From Heliocidaris erythrogramma (Eukaryota; Echinodermata; Echinoidea; Camarodonta; Echinometridae): a DNA stretch of 64,000 nucleotides. The notes below the pieces were generated by a model. It was not told where the DNA came from and searched no databases. It worked only from the letters and a program-made list of their open reading frames with translations. The first letter of the stretch is position 1; every line of letters begins with the position of its first letter. Below are positions 50,375-60,172 of the stretch, one piece after another. Both the position numbers and the translations under genes were made by a program. The stretch covers positions 16,647,880 to 16,711,879 of the forward strand of contig CM046855.1 in the NCBI GenBank assembly GCA_025617745.1, given 5' to 3'.

Positions 50375-50382
50375 TATATAAA
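50375..50382 (+). promoter_or_regulatory. Candidate TATA box of the cornichon gene
   Basis: TATATAAA lies 118-125 bp upstream of the cornichon start codon. Transcription would begin near 50405, giving a leader of roughly 95 nt that is purine-rich. The start is inferred; an upstream noncoding exon cannot be excluded. Confidence 0.35.
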
Positions 50383-50499
50383 CCCAGAGGGCGACAAATA
50401 GATATAAAAAAGCAAAAAGAAAGAAAGCTAGAGATCTAGAGAGCTCTAGAAAAGGAAAAAAAAAGGAGAGAGAGCGAGACAGAAAACAGAGGTTCCAAC

Positions 50500-50580
50500 A
50501 TGGCGTTTACATTTGTTGCGTTCTGCTACTTGCTAGCCATGATATTGGCTGCGGTTCTAATTTTCTTTGCTATTTTCCAT
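50500..50580 (+). CDS. Cornichon homologue, exon 1
   Basis: Cornichon proteins are small ER/COPII cargo receptors that help export membrane proteins such as TGF-alpha-type growth factors; CNIH2/3 also bind AMPA receptors. This exon encodes 27 residues starting MAFTFVAFCYLLAM and ending FFAIFH, the N-terminal segment and most of the first membrane helix. It ends in phase 0 at an exact GTGAGT donor (50581), at the same residue as the animal CNIH1 gene. The ATG has a good context (A at -3, G at +4), and MAFTF is the family's invariant start. No other recognisable gene lies in the preceding 50 kb. Confidence 0.93.
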
Positions 50581-50939
50581 GTGAGTATATTGAAGCTATT
50601 GAATAACATGTACGAAAATCATTATAAATATAAGTTCAGTCCGTAGTTTTGTTATTTTTCAAAAATTGGGCGGCACTCCTTGATTCGGTCCCGCTAACTG
50701 TTTTTCATGTGTGTCAAAATTTGTCGTATGAACAAAGCAAGTTGATTGCTACTTTTGCACGGCGTCTGACATTGCGACACCCAATTTTACGTTATGCTCA
50801 CATGAAATCGATTGCTTTGATGGATTTTTGAACTTCTTGAAGTTGAGGTTCAATCCCCAGCAAGCATGAGCCAGGCAATGTCCACCATCACACCACTCAT
50901 AGGCACTCATAGCCACATCAGCAAGCAATGGTCATATTC

Positions 50940-51600
50940 ACTCATAGCTACATTCCTATACTTCGTGTGTATAATTTAGGCAGTCATACACCTCAACTTT
51001 TTAAAACACCACTGCACAAAAGTCACAAACATTCACTCAAAATCGGCATTTAATTTACAAAAACCGACCACTAAATATCCAAGAAATACAATAAATTCAA
51101 CTCACCGATGTTGGAAAAGATATTTCCAAAAATCAAATCCGTAATTTACTGTTGATTCTCGCGAAACGAGCTATCGGAGTCATTGTGTACATTTCCTGGT
51201 CGCCGCGGGCGCTGACATCTCCCCAAAAGAGTTTTGTCCTTAAAAATTCGGTCCCTATGTAGCATACACGGAAAGTCCCGATTTTCTGTGTGCGCGATCG
51301 TAAAGATCGATGTGCGCTTGCGATCCCGAGTTTCTTCGTGGACAAAAATTTTATTGGCCGATTTTAGTCTAAGACATCGGCAGTATGTAAACAACACGCG
51401 ATCGCGAAACAAATCGGCGGGGATTTCTCCGGTTTTGGACAAGATTTTGACTTTGGATTTTGCTGAAAATATCAAAAGTTCTTCCTAACGGCCATTTGAG
51501 GTAGGAGTGAGATATTTAAGGGCGGAATTTGAAAGTAAGGTATTTAAAATATTTATCTTATTTTCCCCCCATACCTTTACTACACGCGACAGAAAATACG
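50940..51600 (+). repeat. Module A, copy 1
   Basis: About 660 bp beginning CTCATAGCTACATTCCTATA and ending near CGACAGAAAATACG. It contains a highly conserved central block with GCGATCGTAAAGATCGATG. The minus strand contains an ACATCG|GTGAGT donor-like site near 51109. Both strands are open for 70-109 codons in the central block. Confidence 0.85.
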
Positions 51601-52001
51601 AACTATTTTTGCATTTTGTATTCGTAGTGGTCAATATGACCACTATTCGTGGTGTGGTCATATTGACCATTAGAATCATATACATGTGTGTATACTGGGT
51701 ATTGGGGATACAGATGTAATTTTGTTTGAAATTGATGTTTTTGTGGGCAAACTGATACTTAAGTATCATTCTTTAGATTTTAAGTTATCAGTTCGTTAAG
51801 ATACAAAATGTAGAAAGTTATAAAAACTTACATTTACAGCCCTCTTTTTGGTACTTGTTACCCACATCTCCATACGGATCACGACTGCTCTCAATAATGC
51901 TGCGCACTAGTGAGGCCGCTCTACATGGTTACGCACCGTAGATACGTACGCAGAATGTTACGCACACAAGCTATTCTACGAAGACCTGGAAGGGCCAAAC
52001 T
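51601..52001 (+). repeat. Module B, copy 1
   Basis: Begins with TTTTGCATTTTGTATTCG and the joint GTGGTCAATATGACCAC, and ends CCTGGAAGGGCCAAACTG. On the minus strand an open stretch (51927 to 51832) ends at AAAT|GTAAGT. Confidence 0.85.
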
Positions 52002-52089
52002 GACGACGTAAAAAAATAAAAAATATTACGACTTACGTACGTAGTAATTATTACGTACGTACGTAATATTTTTTCTTTTTTTACGTCGT
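52002..52089. repeat. Palindrome P, copy 1
   Basis: A nearly self-complementary 88-bp sequence: ACGACGTAAAAAAATAA, then ACGTACGT-rich centre, then the complement. It is the axis between oppositely oriented modules; here the right flank is truncated to GGGTTCGTCGTG before C1. Confidence 0.85.
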
Positions 52090-52100
52090 GGGTTCGTCGT

Positions 52101-52470
52101 GCTCATAGCCACTCATAGGTACACGCCATTGCCGACTGTGTAGTAACGCAGCCAACACACATCCCATACCTAAACTGCATCACTGTGCATTTTTGGCTAT
52201 ATTTAATTGAATATAATATATTACAGTTTACTTACATCCAAAGAATTATATTGAATAATAGATGATTAAAACTTACCAGGTTGTTTTGTGACCTTTGAAG
52301 AGGGTTTCCTGAAATTTTGGGTCCTTTTTGTCGATAACTGCTATCGAGACTGTCCCGTCAGCATCCAGTTTGTATTTTTCGCGATTATGATGAAGGGAGC
52401 CCTCAGCGCTCGTAGTAGTACCGGCGCGATGGGTTCGTCGATCTCCTACGAAGACCTGAAAGGGCCAAAC
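52101..52470 (+). repeat. Module C, copy 1
   Basis: Begins CTCATAGCCACTCATAGG and ends CCTGAAAGGGCCAAACTG, sharing its last 28 bp or so with module B. On the minus strand the exon-like stretch described at 52277-52470 ends in a splice donor. Confidence 0.85.
52277..52470 (-). pseudogene. Captured exon-like fragment in module C, copy 1
   Basis: On the minus strand a frame stays open from the module end to CCTG|GTAAGT (exon end 52277, donor starting 52276). The last part is convincingly protein-like: REKYKLDADGTVSIAVIDKK, then DPKFQETLFKGHKTTW, with the final Trp codon split by the donor. A possible acceptor TTTCAG lies at the start of the fragment. I infer a fragment of a cellular or transposon gene carried by the module. 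The family is not recognised. Copy 2 (55314-55507, minus) keeps the frame; copy 3 (58126, plus) has lost about 30 bp and gains a stop. Confidence 0.4.
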
Positions 52471-52561
52471 TGACGACGTAAAAAAAGAAAAAATATTACG
52501 TACGTACGTAATAATTACTACGTACGTAAGTCGTAATATTTTTTATTTTTTTACGTCGTCA
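52471..52561. repeat. Palindrome P, copy 2
   Basis: The same ACGTACGT-centred palindrome, joining C1 to the inverted B2. Confidence 0.85.
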
Positions 52562-52980
52562 GTTTGGCCCTTTCAGGTCTTCGTAGAATAGCTTGTGTGC
52601 GTAACATTCTGCGTACGTATCTACGGTGCGTAACCATGTAGAGCGGCCTCACTAGTGCGCAACATTATTGAGAGCAGTCGTGATCCGTATGGAGATGTGG
52701 GTAACAAGTACCAAAAAGAGGGCTGTAAATGTAAGTTTTTATAACTTTCTACATTTTGTATCTTAACGAACTGATAACTTAAAATCTAAAGAATGATACT
52801 TAAGTATCAGTTTGCCCACAAAAACATCAATTTCAAACAAAATTACATCTGTATCCCCAATACCCAGTATACACACATGTATATGATTCTAATGGTCAAT
52901 ATGACCATTGCTTGCTGATGTGCTCATAGCCACACCACGAATAGTGGTCATATTGACCACTACGAATACAATATGCAAAA
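52562..52980 (-). repeat. Module B, copy 2 (inverted)
   Basis: Reverse complement of B1, including the AAAT|GTAAGT donor on the plus strand (52731). It ends near the joint GTGGTCATATTGACCAC and includes ATTGCTTGCTGATGTG, a joint sequence also found at 50914 and 57517. Confidence 0.85.
52634..52730 (+). pseudogene. Captured exon-like fragment in module B, copy 2
   Basis: Open on the plus strand into AAAT|GTAAGT at 52730/52731. The final residues read NIIESSRDPYGDVGNKYQKE followed by GCK, which looks like real protein, but I cannot name the family. The same stretch occurs in B1 (minus, ending 51832) and B4 (minus, ending 57707). B and C fragments have different sequences but share the palindrome-proximal flank. 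Confidence 0.35.
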
Positions 52981-53601
52981 ATAGTTGCTATTTTCTGTCG
53001 CGTGTAGTAAAGGTATGGGGGGAAAAATAAGATAAATATTTTAAATACTTGCTTTCAAATTCAGGCCTTAAAAATCTCACTCCTACCTCAAATGGCCGTG
53101 AGGAAAAACTTTTGATATTTTCAGCAAAATCCAAAGTCAAAATCTTGTCCAAAACCGGAGAAATCCCCGCCGATTTGTTTCGCGATCGCGCGTTGTTTAC
53201 ATACTGCCGATGTCTTGGACTAAAATCGGCCAATAAAATTTTTGTCCACGAAAAACTCGGGATCGCAAGCGCACATCGATCTTTACGATCGCGCACACAG
53301 AAAATCGGGACTTTTCCGTGTATGCCACAGGGACCGAATTTTTAAGGACAAAAATCTTTTGGGGAGATGTCAGCGCCCGCGGCGACCAGGAAATGTACAC
53401 ATTGACTCCGATAGCTCGTTTCGCGAGAATCAACAGTAAATTACGGATTTGATTTTCGGAAATATCTTTTCCAACATCGGTGAGTTGAATTTATTGTATT
53501 TCTTGGATATTTTGATGTCGGTTTTTGTTAACTAAATGCCGATTTTGAGTGAATGTTTGTGACTTTTGTGCAGTGGTGTTTTAAAAAGTTGAGGTGTATG
53601 A
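52981..53601 (-). repeat. Module A, copy 2 (inverted)
   Basis: Reverse complement of A1, truncated at its outer end (joined at GAGGTGTATG to ATACCAACTATTTTACAG). Confidence 0.85.
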
Positions 53602-53640
53602 ATACCAACTATTTTACAGTAATGTACCCGGGAGTGGTCA

Positions 53641-54330
53641 TAACCACTCATAGCTACATTCCTATACTTCGTGTGTATAATGTAGGCAGTCATACACCTC
53701 ATCTTTTTAAAACACCACTGCACAAAAGTCACCAATATTCACTCAAAATCGGCATTTAATTTTCAAAAACCGACCCCAAAATATCCAAGAAATACAATAA
53801 ATTCAACTCACCAATGTTGGAAAAGATATTTACAAAAATGAAATCCGCAATTTACTGTTGATTCTCGCGAAACGAGCTATCGGAGTCATTGTGTACATTT
53901 CCTGGTCGCCGCGGGCGCTGACATCTCCCCAAAAGAGTTTTGTCCTCAAAAATTCGGTCCCTATGGCGTACACGGAAAAGTTCCGATTTTCTGTGTGCGC
54001 GATCGTAAAGATCGATGTGCGCTTGCGATCCCGAGTTTCTTCGTGGACAAAAATTGTATTGGCCGATTTTAGTCTAAGACATCGGCAGTTTGTAAACAAC
54101 ACGCGATCGCGAAACAAATCGGCGGGGATTTCTCCGGTTTTGGACAAGATTTTGACTTTGGATTTTGCTGAAAATATAAAAAGTTCTTCCTAACGGCCAT
54201 TTGAGGTAGGAGTGAGATTTTTAAGGGCTGAATTTGAAAGCAAGTATTTAAAATATTTATCTTATTTTCCCCCCCATACCTTTAGTACATGCGACAGAAA
54301 ATACCAACTATTTTACAGTAATGTACCCGA
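53641..54330 (+). repeat. Module A, copy 3
   Basis: A complete plus-oriented A, preceded by the joint GGGAGTGGTCATAACCACTC and followed by a GAGAGTGGTCATAACCACTC joint. Confidence 0.85.
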
Positions 54331-54475
54331 GAGTGGTCATAACCACTCATAGCTACATTCCTATACTTCGTGTGTATAATCACTCCCGGGTACATTTCTG
54401 TAAAATAGTTGCTATTTTACAGTAATGTACCCGTGAGTGGTTATGACCACTCACGGGTACATTACTGTAAAATAG
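54331..54475. repeat. Junction block of short palindromes
   Basis: Made of truncated A ends around three palindromes: GAGTGGTCATAACCACTC, CTGTAAAATAGTTGCTATTTTACAG (described by its ends, at 54398-54422) and GAGTGGTTATGACCACTC. The sequence GGGTACATTACTGTAAAATA appears in both orientations. Confidence 0.8.
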
Positions 54476-55134
54476 TTGGTATTTTCTGTCGCATGTACTA
54501 AAGGTATGGGGGAAAAATAAGATAAATATTTTAAATACTTGCTTTCAAATTCAGCCCTTAAAAATCTCACTCCTACATCAAATGTCCGTTAGGAAGAACT
54601 TTTGATATTTTCAGCAAAATCCAAAGTCAAAATCTTGTCCAAAACCGGAGAAATCCCTGCCGATTTGTTTCGCGATCGCGTGTTGTTTACATACTGCCGA
54701 TGTCTTAGACTAAAATCGGCCAATAAAATTTTTGTCCACGAAGAAACTCGGGATCGCAAGCGCACATCGATCTTTACGATCGCGCACACAGAAAATCGGG
54801 ACTTTCCGTGTATGCTACATAGGGACCGAATTTTTAAGGACAAAACTCTTTTGGGGAGATGTCAGCGCCCGCGGCGACCAGGAAATGTACACAATGACTC
54901 CGATAGCTCGTTTCGCGAGAATCAACAGTAAATTACGGATTTGATTTTTGGAAATATCTTTTCCAACATCGGTGAGTTGAATTTATTGTATTTCTTGGAT
55001 ATTTAGTGGTCGGTTTTTGTAAATTAAATGCCGATTTTGAGTGAATGTTTGTGACTTTTGTGCAGTGGTGTTTTAAAAAGTTGAGGTGTATGACTGCCTA
55101 CATTATACACACGAAGTATAGGAATGTAGCTATG
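54476..55134 (-). repeat. Module A, copy 4 (inverted)
   Basis: Reverse complement of A3, so A3 and A4 form a 660-bp inverted pair. The ACATCG|GTGAGT donor-like site falls on the plus strand near 54969. Confidence 0.85.
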
Positions 55135-55507
55135 AGTGGTCATAACCAGTCATAGGTACACGCCATTGCCGACTGTGTAGTAACGCAGCCAACACACATC
55201 CCATACCTAAACTGCATCACTGTGCATTTTTGGCTATATTTAATTGAATATCATATATTGCAGTTTACTTACATCCAAAGAATTATATTGAATAATAGAT
55301 GATTAAAACTTACCAGGTTGTTTTGTGACCTTTGAAGAGGGTTTCCTGAAATTTTGGGTCCTTTTTGTCGATAACTGCTATCGAGACTGTCCCGTCAGCA
55401 TCCAGTTTGTATTTTTCACGATTATGATGAAGGGAGCCCTCAGCGATCGTAGTAGTACCGGCGCGATGGGTTCGTCGATCTCCTACGAAGACCTGAAAGG
55501 GCCAAAC
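55135..55507 (+). repeat. Module C, copy 2
   Basis: Nearly identical to C1 with a few substitutions. The minus-strand exon-like frame is preserved and ends at 55314. Confidence 0.85.
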
Positions 55508-55597
55508 TGACGACGTAAAAAAATAAAAAATATTACGTACGTACGTAATAATTACTACGTACGTACGTAATATTTTTTATTTTTTTACGTCGTCAGT
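55508..55597. repeat. Palindrome P, copy 3
   Basis: The most symmetrical copy: GACGACGTAAAAAAATAAAA, then TACGTACGTACGTAATAATT and the complement. Confidence 0.85.
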
Positions 55598-55682
55598 TTG
55601 GCCCTTTCAGGTCTTCGTAGAATAGCTTGTGTGCGTAACATTCTGCGTACGTATCTACGGTGCGTAACCATGTAGAGCGGCC
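55598..55682 (-). repeat. Module B, copy 3 (truncated)
   Basis: Only the palindrome-proximal 85 bp of B remain, cut at GTAGAGCGGCC and joined to the CTATTTTACAG A-end. Confidence 0.8.
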
Positions 55683-56412
55683 TACTATTTTACAGAAATG
55701 TACCCGTGAGTGGTCATATTCACTCACGGGTACATTACTGTAAAATAGTTGGTATTTTCTGTCGCATGTACTAAAGGTATGGGGGGGAAAATAAGATAAA
55801 TATTTTAAATACTTGCTTTCAAATTCAGCCCTTAAAAATCTCACTCCTACCTCAAATGGCCGTTAGGAAGAACTTTTGATATTTACAGCAAAATCCAAAG
55901 TCAAAATCTTGTCCAAAACCGGAGAAATCCCCGCCGATTTGTTTCGCGATCGCGTGTTGTTTACAAACTGCAGATGTCTTAGACTAAAATCGGCCAATAT
56001 AATTTTTGTCCACGAAGAAACTCGGGATCGCAAGGGCACATCGATCTTTACGATCGCGCACACAGAAAATCGGAACTTTTCCGTGTACGCCATAGGGACC
56101 GAATTTTTGAGGACAAAACTCTTTTGGGGAGATGTCAGCGCTCGCGGCGACCAGGAAATGTACACAATGACTCTGATAGCTCGTTTCGCGAGAATCAACA
56201 GTAAATTACCGATTTCATTTTTGTAAATATCTTTTCCAACATTGGTGAGTTGAATTTATTGTATTTCTTGGATATTTTGGGGTCGGTTTTTGAAAATTAA
56301 ATGCCGATTTTGAGTGAATATTGGTGACTTTTGTGCAGTGGTGTTTTAAAAAGATGAGGTGTATGACTGCCTACATTATACACACAAAGTATAGGAATGT
56401 AGCTATGAGTGG
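55683..56412 (-). repeat. Module A, copy 5 (inverted)
   Basis: Preceded by the palindromic joint CGTGAGTGGTCATATTCACT. The plus strand is open for 116 codons (55876-56226). Confidence 0.85.
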
Positions 56413-57510
56413 TCATATTCACTCATAGCTACATTCCTATACTTCGTGTGTATAATGTAGGCACTCATAGCTACATTCCTATACTTCGTGTGTATAATGT
56501 AGGCAGTCATACACCTGATCTTTTTAAAACACCACTGCACAAAAGTCACCAATATTCACTCAAAATCGGCATTTAATTTTCAAAAACCGACCCCAAAATA
56601 TTAGTGCTGGGACTAAAAACCGGGTACCCGAGTCCCGCCCGAGAGCATCGGGTCCCGGGTCAAAATATTACATGCCCGTTTCCCGAAAATAAGTATTTAA
56701 TGATTACTCATGTATGTAACATGACAAGGCGGTAGATAACGTCGACCAGCCATTCAATATCTACATGTAAAAATCCATGTAGCGCCCCACTGCAGTGATG
56801 CGCTTTAGAGTTTTTCCCAGTGTTAATAGCTTCTTAGGGTAAATATAAGCTTGTAATTTGTGTTATATGATTTTCGGGTAACCGGGAACCCGCCCGAAAA
56901 GTCGTCGGGTTCCCGAATTGAAAAAATACCCGAAACTCCCACCCCTACAAAATATCCAAGAAATACAATAAATTCAACTCACCAATGTTGGAAAAGATAT
57001 TTCCAAAAATGAAATCCGTAATTTACTGTTGATTCTCGCGAAACGAGCTATCGGAGTCATTGTGTACATTTCTTGGTCGCCGCGGGCGCTGACATCTCCC
57101 CAAAAGAGTTTTGTCCTCAAAAATTTGGTCCCTACGACGTACACGGAAAAGTTCTGATTTTCTGTGTGCGCGATCGTAAAGATCGATGTGCGCTTGCGAT
57201 CCCGAGTTTCTTCGTGGACAAAAATTATATTGGCCGATTTTAGTCTAAGACATCGGCAGTTTGTAAACAACACGCGATCGCGAAACAAATCGGCGGGGAT
57301 TTCTCCGGTTTTGGACAAGATTTTGACTTTGGATTTTGCTGAAAATATCAAAAGTTCTTCCTAACGGCCATTTGAGGTAGGAGTGAGATTTTTAAGGGCT
57401 GAATTTGAAAGCAAGTATTTAAAATATTTATCTTATTTCCCCCCCCATACCTTTAGTACATGCGACAGAAAATACCAACTATTTTACAGTAATGTACCCG
57501 TGAGTGGCCA
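56413..57510 (+). repeat. Module A, copy 6, with internal insertion
   Basis: Starts at the joint GAGTGGTCATATTCACTC. Its first 42 bp are tandemly duplicated (56421-56462 and 56463-56504). The copy is split by a hAT-like MITE at 56602-56947. The minus strand is open for 125 codons (57351 to 56974), across the donor-like site. Confidence 0.85.
56602..56947. mobile_element. hAT-like MITE inside module A6
   Basis: The 346-bp element begins TAGTGCTGGGA and ends TCCCACCCCTA (reverse complement TAGGGGTGGGA, 9 of 11 matching). It is flanked by perfect 8-bp target duplications CAAAATAT (56594-56601 and 56948-56955); the uninterrupted A copies contain this site once. Subterminal CGGGTACCCG and CGGGAACCCG motifs recur in both halves. 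TIR and 8-bp duplication fit hAT. There is no transposase. Confidence 0.85.
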
Positions 57511-57875
57511 TATTCACATCAGCAAGCAATGGTCATATTGACCATTAGAATCATATACATGTGTGTATACTGGGTATTGGGGATACAGATGTAATTTTGT
57601 TTGAAATTGATGTTTTTGTGGGCAAACTAATACTTAAGTATCATTCTTTAGATTTTAAGTTATCAGTTCGTTAAGATACAAAATGTAGAAAGTTATAAAA
57701 ACTTACATTTACAGCCCTCTTTTTGGAACTTGTTACCAACACCTCCATACGGATGACGACTGCTCTCAATAATGTTGCGCACTAGTGAGGCCGCTCTACA
57801 TGGTTACGCACCGTAGATACGTACGCAGAATGTTACGCACACAAGCTATTCTACGAAGACCTGGAAGGGCCAAAC
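57511..57875 (+). repeat. Module B, copy 4
   Basis: Preceded by CACATCAGCAAGCAATGGTC, also seen at the left edge of the mosaic (50914) and inverted near 52913. It lacks the first part of B1 and enters at CATATTGACCATTAG. Confidence 0.85.
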
Positions 57876-57961
57876 TGACGACGTAAAAAAATAAAAAATA
57901 TTTCGTACGTACGTAGTAATTATTACGTACGTACGTAATATTTTTAATTTTTTTACGTCGT
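57876..57961. repeat. Palindrome P, copy 4
   Basis: Joins B4+ to C3-, showing that P can link either module on either side. Confidence 0.85.
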
Positions 57962-58287
57962 CAGTTTGGCCCTTTCAGGTTTTCGTAGGAGATCGACGAA
58001 CCCATCGCGCCGGTACTACTACGAGCGCTGAGGGCTCCCTTCATCATAATCGTGGAAAATAGCAGTTATCGACAAAAAGGACCCAAAATTTCAGGAAACC
58101 CTCTTCAAAGGTCACAAAACAACCTGGTAAGTTTTAATCATCTATTATTCAATATAATTATTTGGATGTAAGTAAACTGCAATATATGATATTCAATTAA
58201 ATATAGCCAAAAATGCACAGTGATGCAGTTTAGGTATGGGATGTGTGTTGGCTGCGTTACTACACAGTCGGCAATGGCGTGTACCTA
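57962..58287 (-). repeat. Module C, copy 3 (inverted)
   Basis: Reverse complement of C1 with an internal deletion of about 30 bp near 58053 that breaks the exon-like frame. The donor is at 58126/58127 on the plus strand. Confidence 0.85.
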
Positions 58288-58970
58288 TGAGTGGTCATAT
58301 TCACTCATAGCTACATTCCTATACTTCGTGTGTATAATGTAGGCAGTCATACACCTCAACTTTTTAAAACACCACTGCACAAAATTCACAAACATTCACT
58401 CAAAATCGGCATTTAATTTACAAAAACCTGCCACTAAATATCCAAGAAATACAATAAATTCAACTCACCGATGTTGGAAAAGATATTTCCAAAAATCAAA
58501 TCCGTAATTTACTGTTGATTCTCGCGAAACGAGCTATCGGAGTCATTGTGTACATTTCCTTGTCGCCGCGGGCGCTGACATCTCCCCAAAAGAGTTTTGT
58601 CCTTAAAAATTCGGTCCCTATGTGGCATACACGGAAAGTCCCGATTTTCTGTGTGCGCGATCGTAAAGATCGATGTGCGCTTGCGATCCCGAGTTTCTTC
58701 GTGGACAAAAATTTTATTGGCCGATTTTAGTCTAAGACATCGGCAGTATGTAAACAACACGCGATCGCGAAACAAATCGGCGGGGATTTCTCCGGTTTTG
58801 GACAAGATTTTGACTTTGGATTTTGCTGAAAATATCAAAAGTTCTTCCTAACGGCCATTTGAGGTAGGAGTGAGATTTTTAAGGGCTGAATTTGAAAGCA
58901 AGTATTTAAAATATTTATCTTATTTTTCCCCCCATATCTTTACTACACGCGACAGAAAATACGAACTATT
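58288..58970 (+). repeat. Module A, copy 7
   Basis: Close to A1, including the CTAACGGCCATTTGAGG block. It is followed by a scrap of B (58971-59020), after which similarity ends at GTGTGGGCAGATGACG. Confidence 0.85.
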
Positions 58971-59288
58971 TTTGCATTTTGTATTCGTAGTGGTCAATAT
59001 GACCACTATTCGTGGTGTGGGCAGATGACGCAATAAATCATCATTTTTGATAAGTTGTATTAAGTTGGTTAACTAAATTTAATTTAATGAATGCAATCAA
59101 TCAACATCAATAGTTGAAGTTTTAGTTTAAGTTTTAGATGAAAAATATATGTAATTTAGCGAAAAGCATGTAGTTACACTTTTGTAGTCGCGGTTCGCAA
59201 CGTTAGAGAATGGGGAAAAGATAATTTCTCTGTGGTCACTGTTGTACTTGTAGTATTGCGCTGCGCCACTGGTTGGAATGATTTGGAA

Positions 59289-60172
59289 TAAGCCTGAGTC
59301 GAATCGATTGGTTTGCCGATGTTCGATCGAAGACATCGAATCCCGAATTCGTTTTTTGCAAATCCGGTGCATCGATTTGTAGTCCGCCAGATTTTTGACT
59401 ACCGTAGCCACCATGAAAAGAGCAAATAAAAAAAGAAACTCCGTAACGTACAGCATATACTAGCAGAGAACGTGAAGGCGACTTCAAACTGTTGGCTAAC
59501 TTTCGCTAATTCGCTCGCGGAGGACGTCGCGCTTTACCTGTGCTTTCTCTATGGAAAAATCGTTTTGTCGTTACGAACTGAAGTTTACGATAATATTCTT
59601 GCACTCTCTCTGCATTGTCAATTTGACAATTGTATAATTGAACATGATAAATACGGGCATGAGTACGAGTGTTCCTACTTAATTCGCAATAACTAATATC
59701 ACACTCTCATCAAATTGGCAATTACTTCTGAATGATCTCTGAAGAAGCTGAATGAAGTCGAGTCTATATTGAGCGACGAAAAGTTTATTTCGTATTGTTT
59801 TTTTTTTTGCATCGAACAAACGTGTTCCATTCAGCTCTCCAAAGACAAAGTAAGATTATTAATTCTTTGAATTTGAATCATTGTCGGGTGTGTCGACAAT
59901 GAGCATCGCTTCGTGCGACACTAGAGTGATATTTTGACTAGCCATACCGCTGTGATTTTTACTAGCCATTGGCTAGCGGGCTATCGTTAATGTCGAGCAG
60001 CGAGAGCCCATACATATGCCCGCGATGCCAGCGGACCGGTCACCGGTGCATGGTGCGTGCAACTGTGTGCAACTCTGTTTTCACCGCCCATCATTTATCG
60101 ATGCACCGGTATTCGATCGAATCAAAGCCGTCGAATCCCGGATTATGAAATATTCGATATGACTCAGGCTTA
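59289..60172. mobile_element. 884-bp DNA transposon with perfect TIRs and 8-bp TSD
   Basis: Termini TAAGCCTGAGTC (59289-59300) and GACTCAGGCTTA (60161-60172) are perfect 12-bp inverted repeats flanked by identical ATTTGGAA (59281-59288 and 60173-60180). Imperfect similarity continues inward: both arms contain a CGATCGAA motif, GAATCCCG or its relative, and CCGGTGCATCGAT. No transposase was recognised; open frames at 59127-59696 lack domains. The 8-bp duplication suggests hAT or a related superfamily, but TAAGCC is not a canonical hAT end. Confidence 0.85.

Larger units (their letters stand above)
50880..59020. repeat. Modular palindromic mosaic (A, B, C, P modules)
   Basis: The order and orientation read: A1+ B1+ P1 C1+ P2 B2- A2- A3+ A4- C2+ P3 B3-(partial) A5- A6+ (with hAT insertion) B4+ P4 C3- A7+ B5(scrap). 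Orientation is set by calling the first A and B copies +. The first part (about 50940-53600) is one inverted repeat with arms of about 1.1 kb around C1. Most joins carry a short palindrome such as GAGTGGTCATATTCACTC or GTGGTCAATATGACCAC. No protein gene spans the array. Confidence 0.85.

Noticed and set aside
50649..50831. 60-codon plus-strand frame just after cornichon exon 1
   Set aside because: It lies within intron 1, lacks splice signals in frame and shows no family resemblance.
59127..59696. Open frames inside the 884-bp transposon as a transposase
   Set aside because: They are on opposite strands, 74-109 codons, without any catalytic motif, and too short for a transposase.
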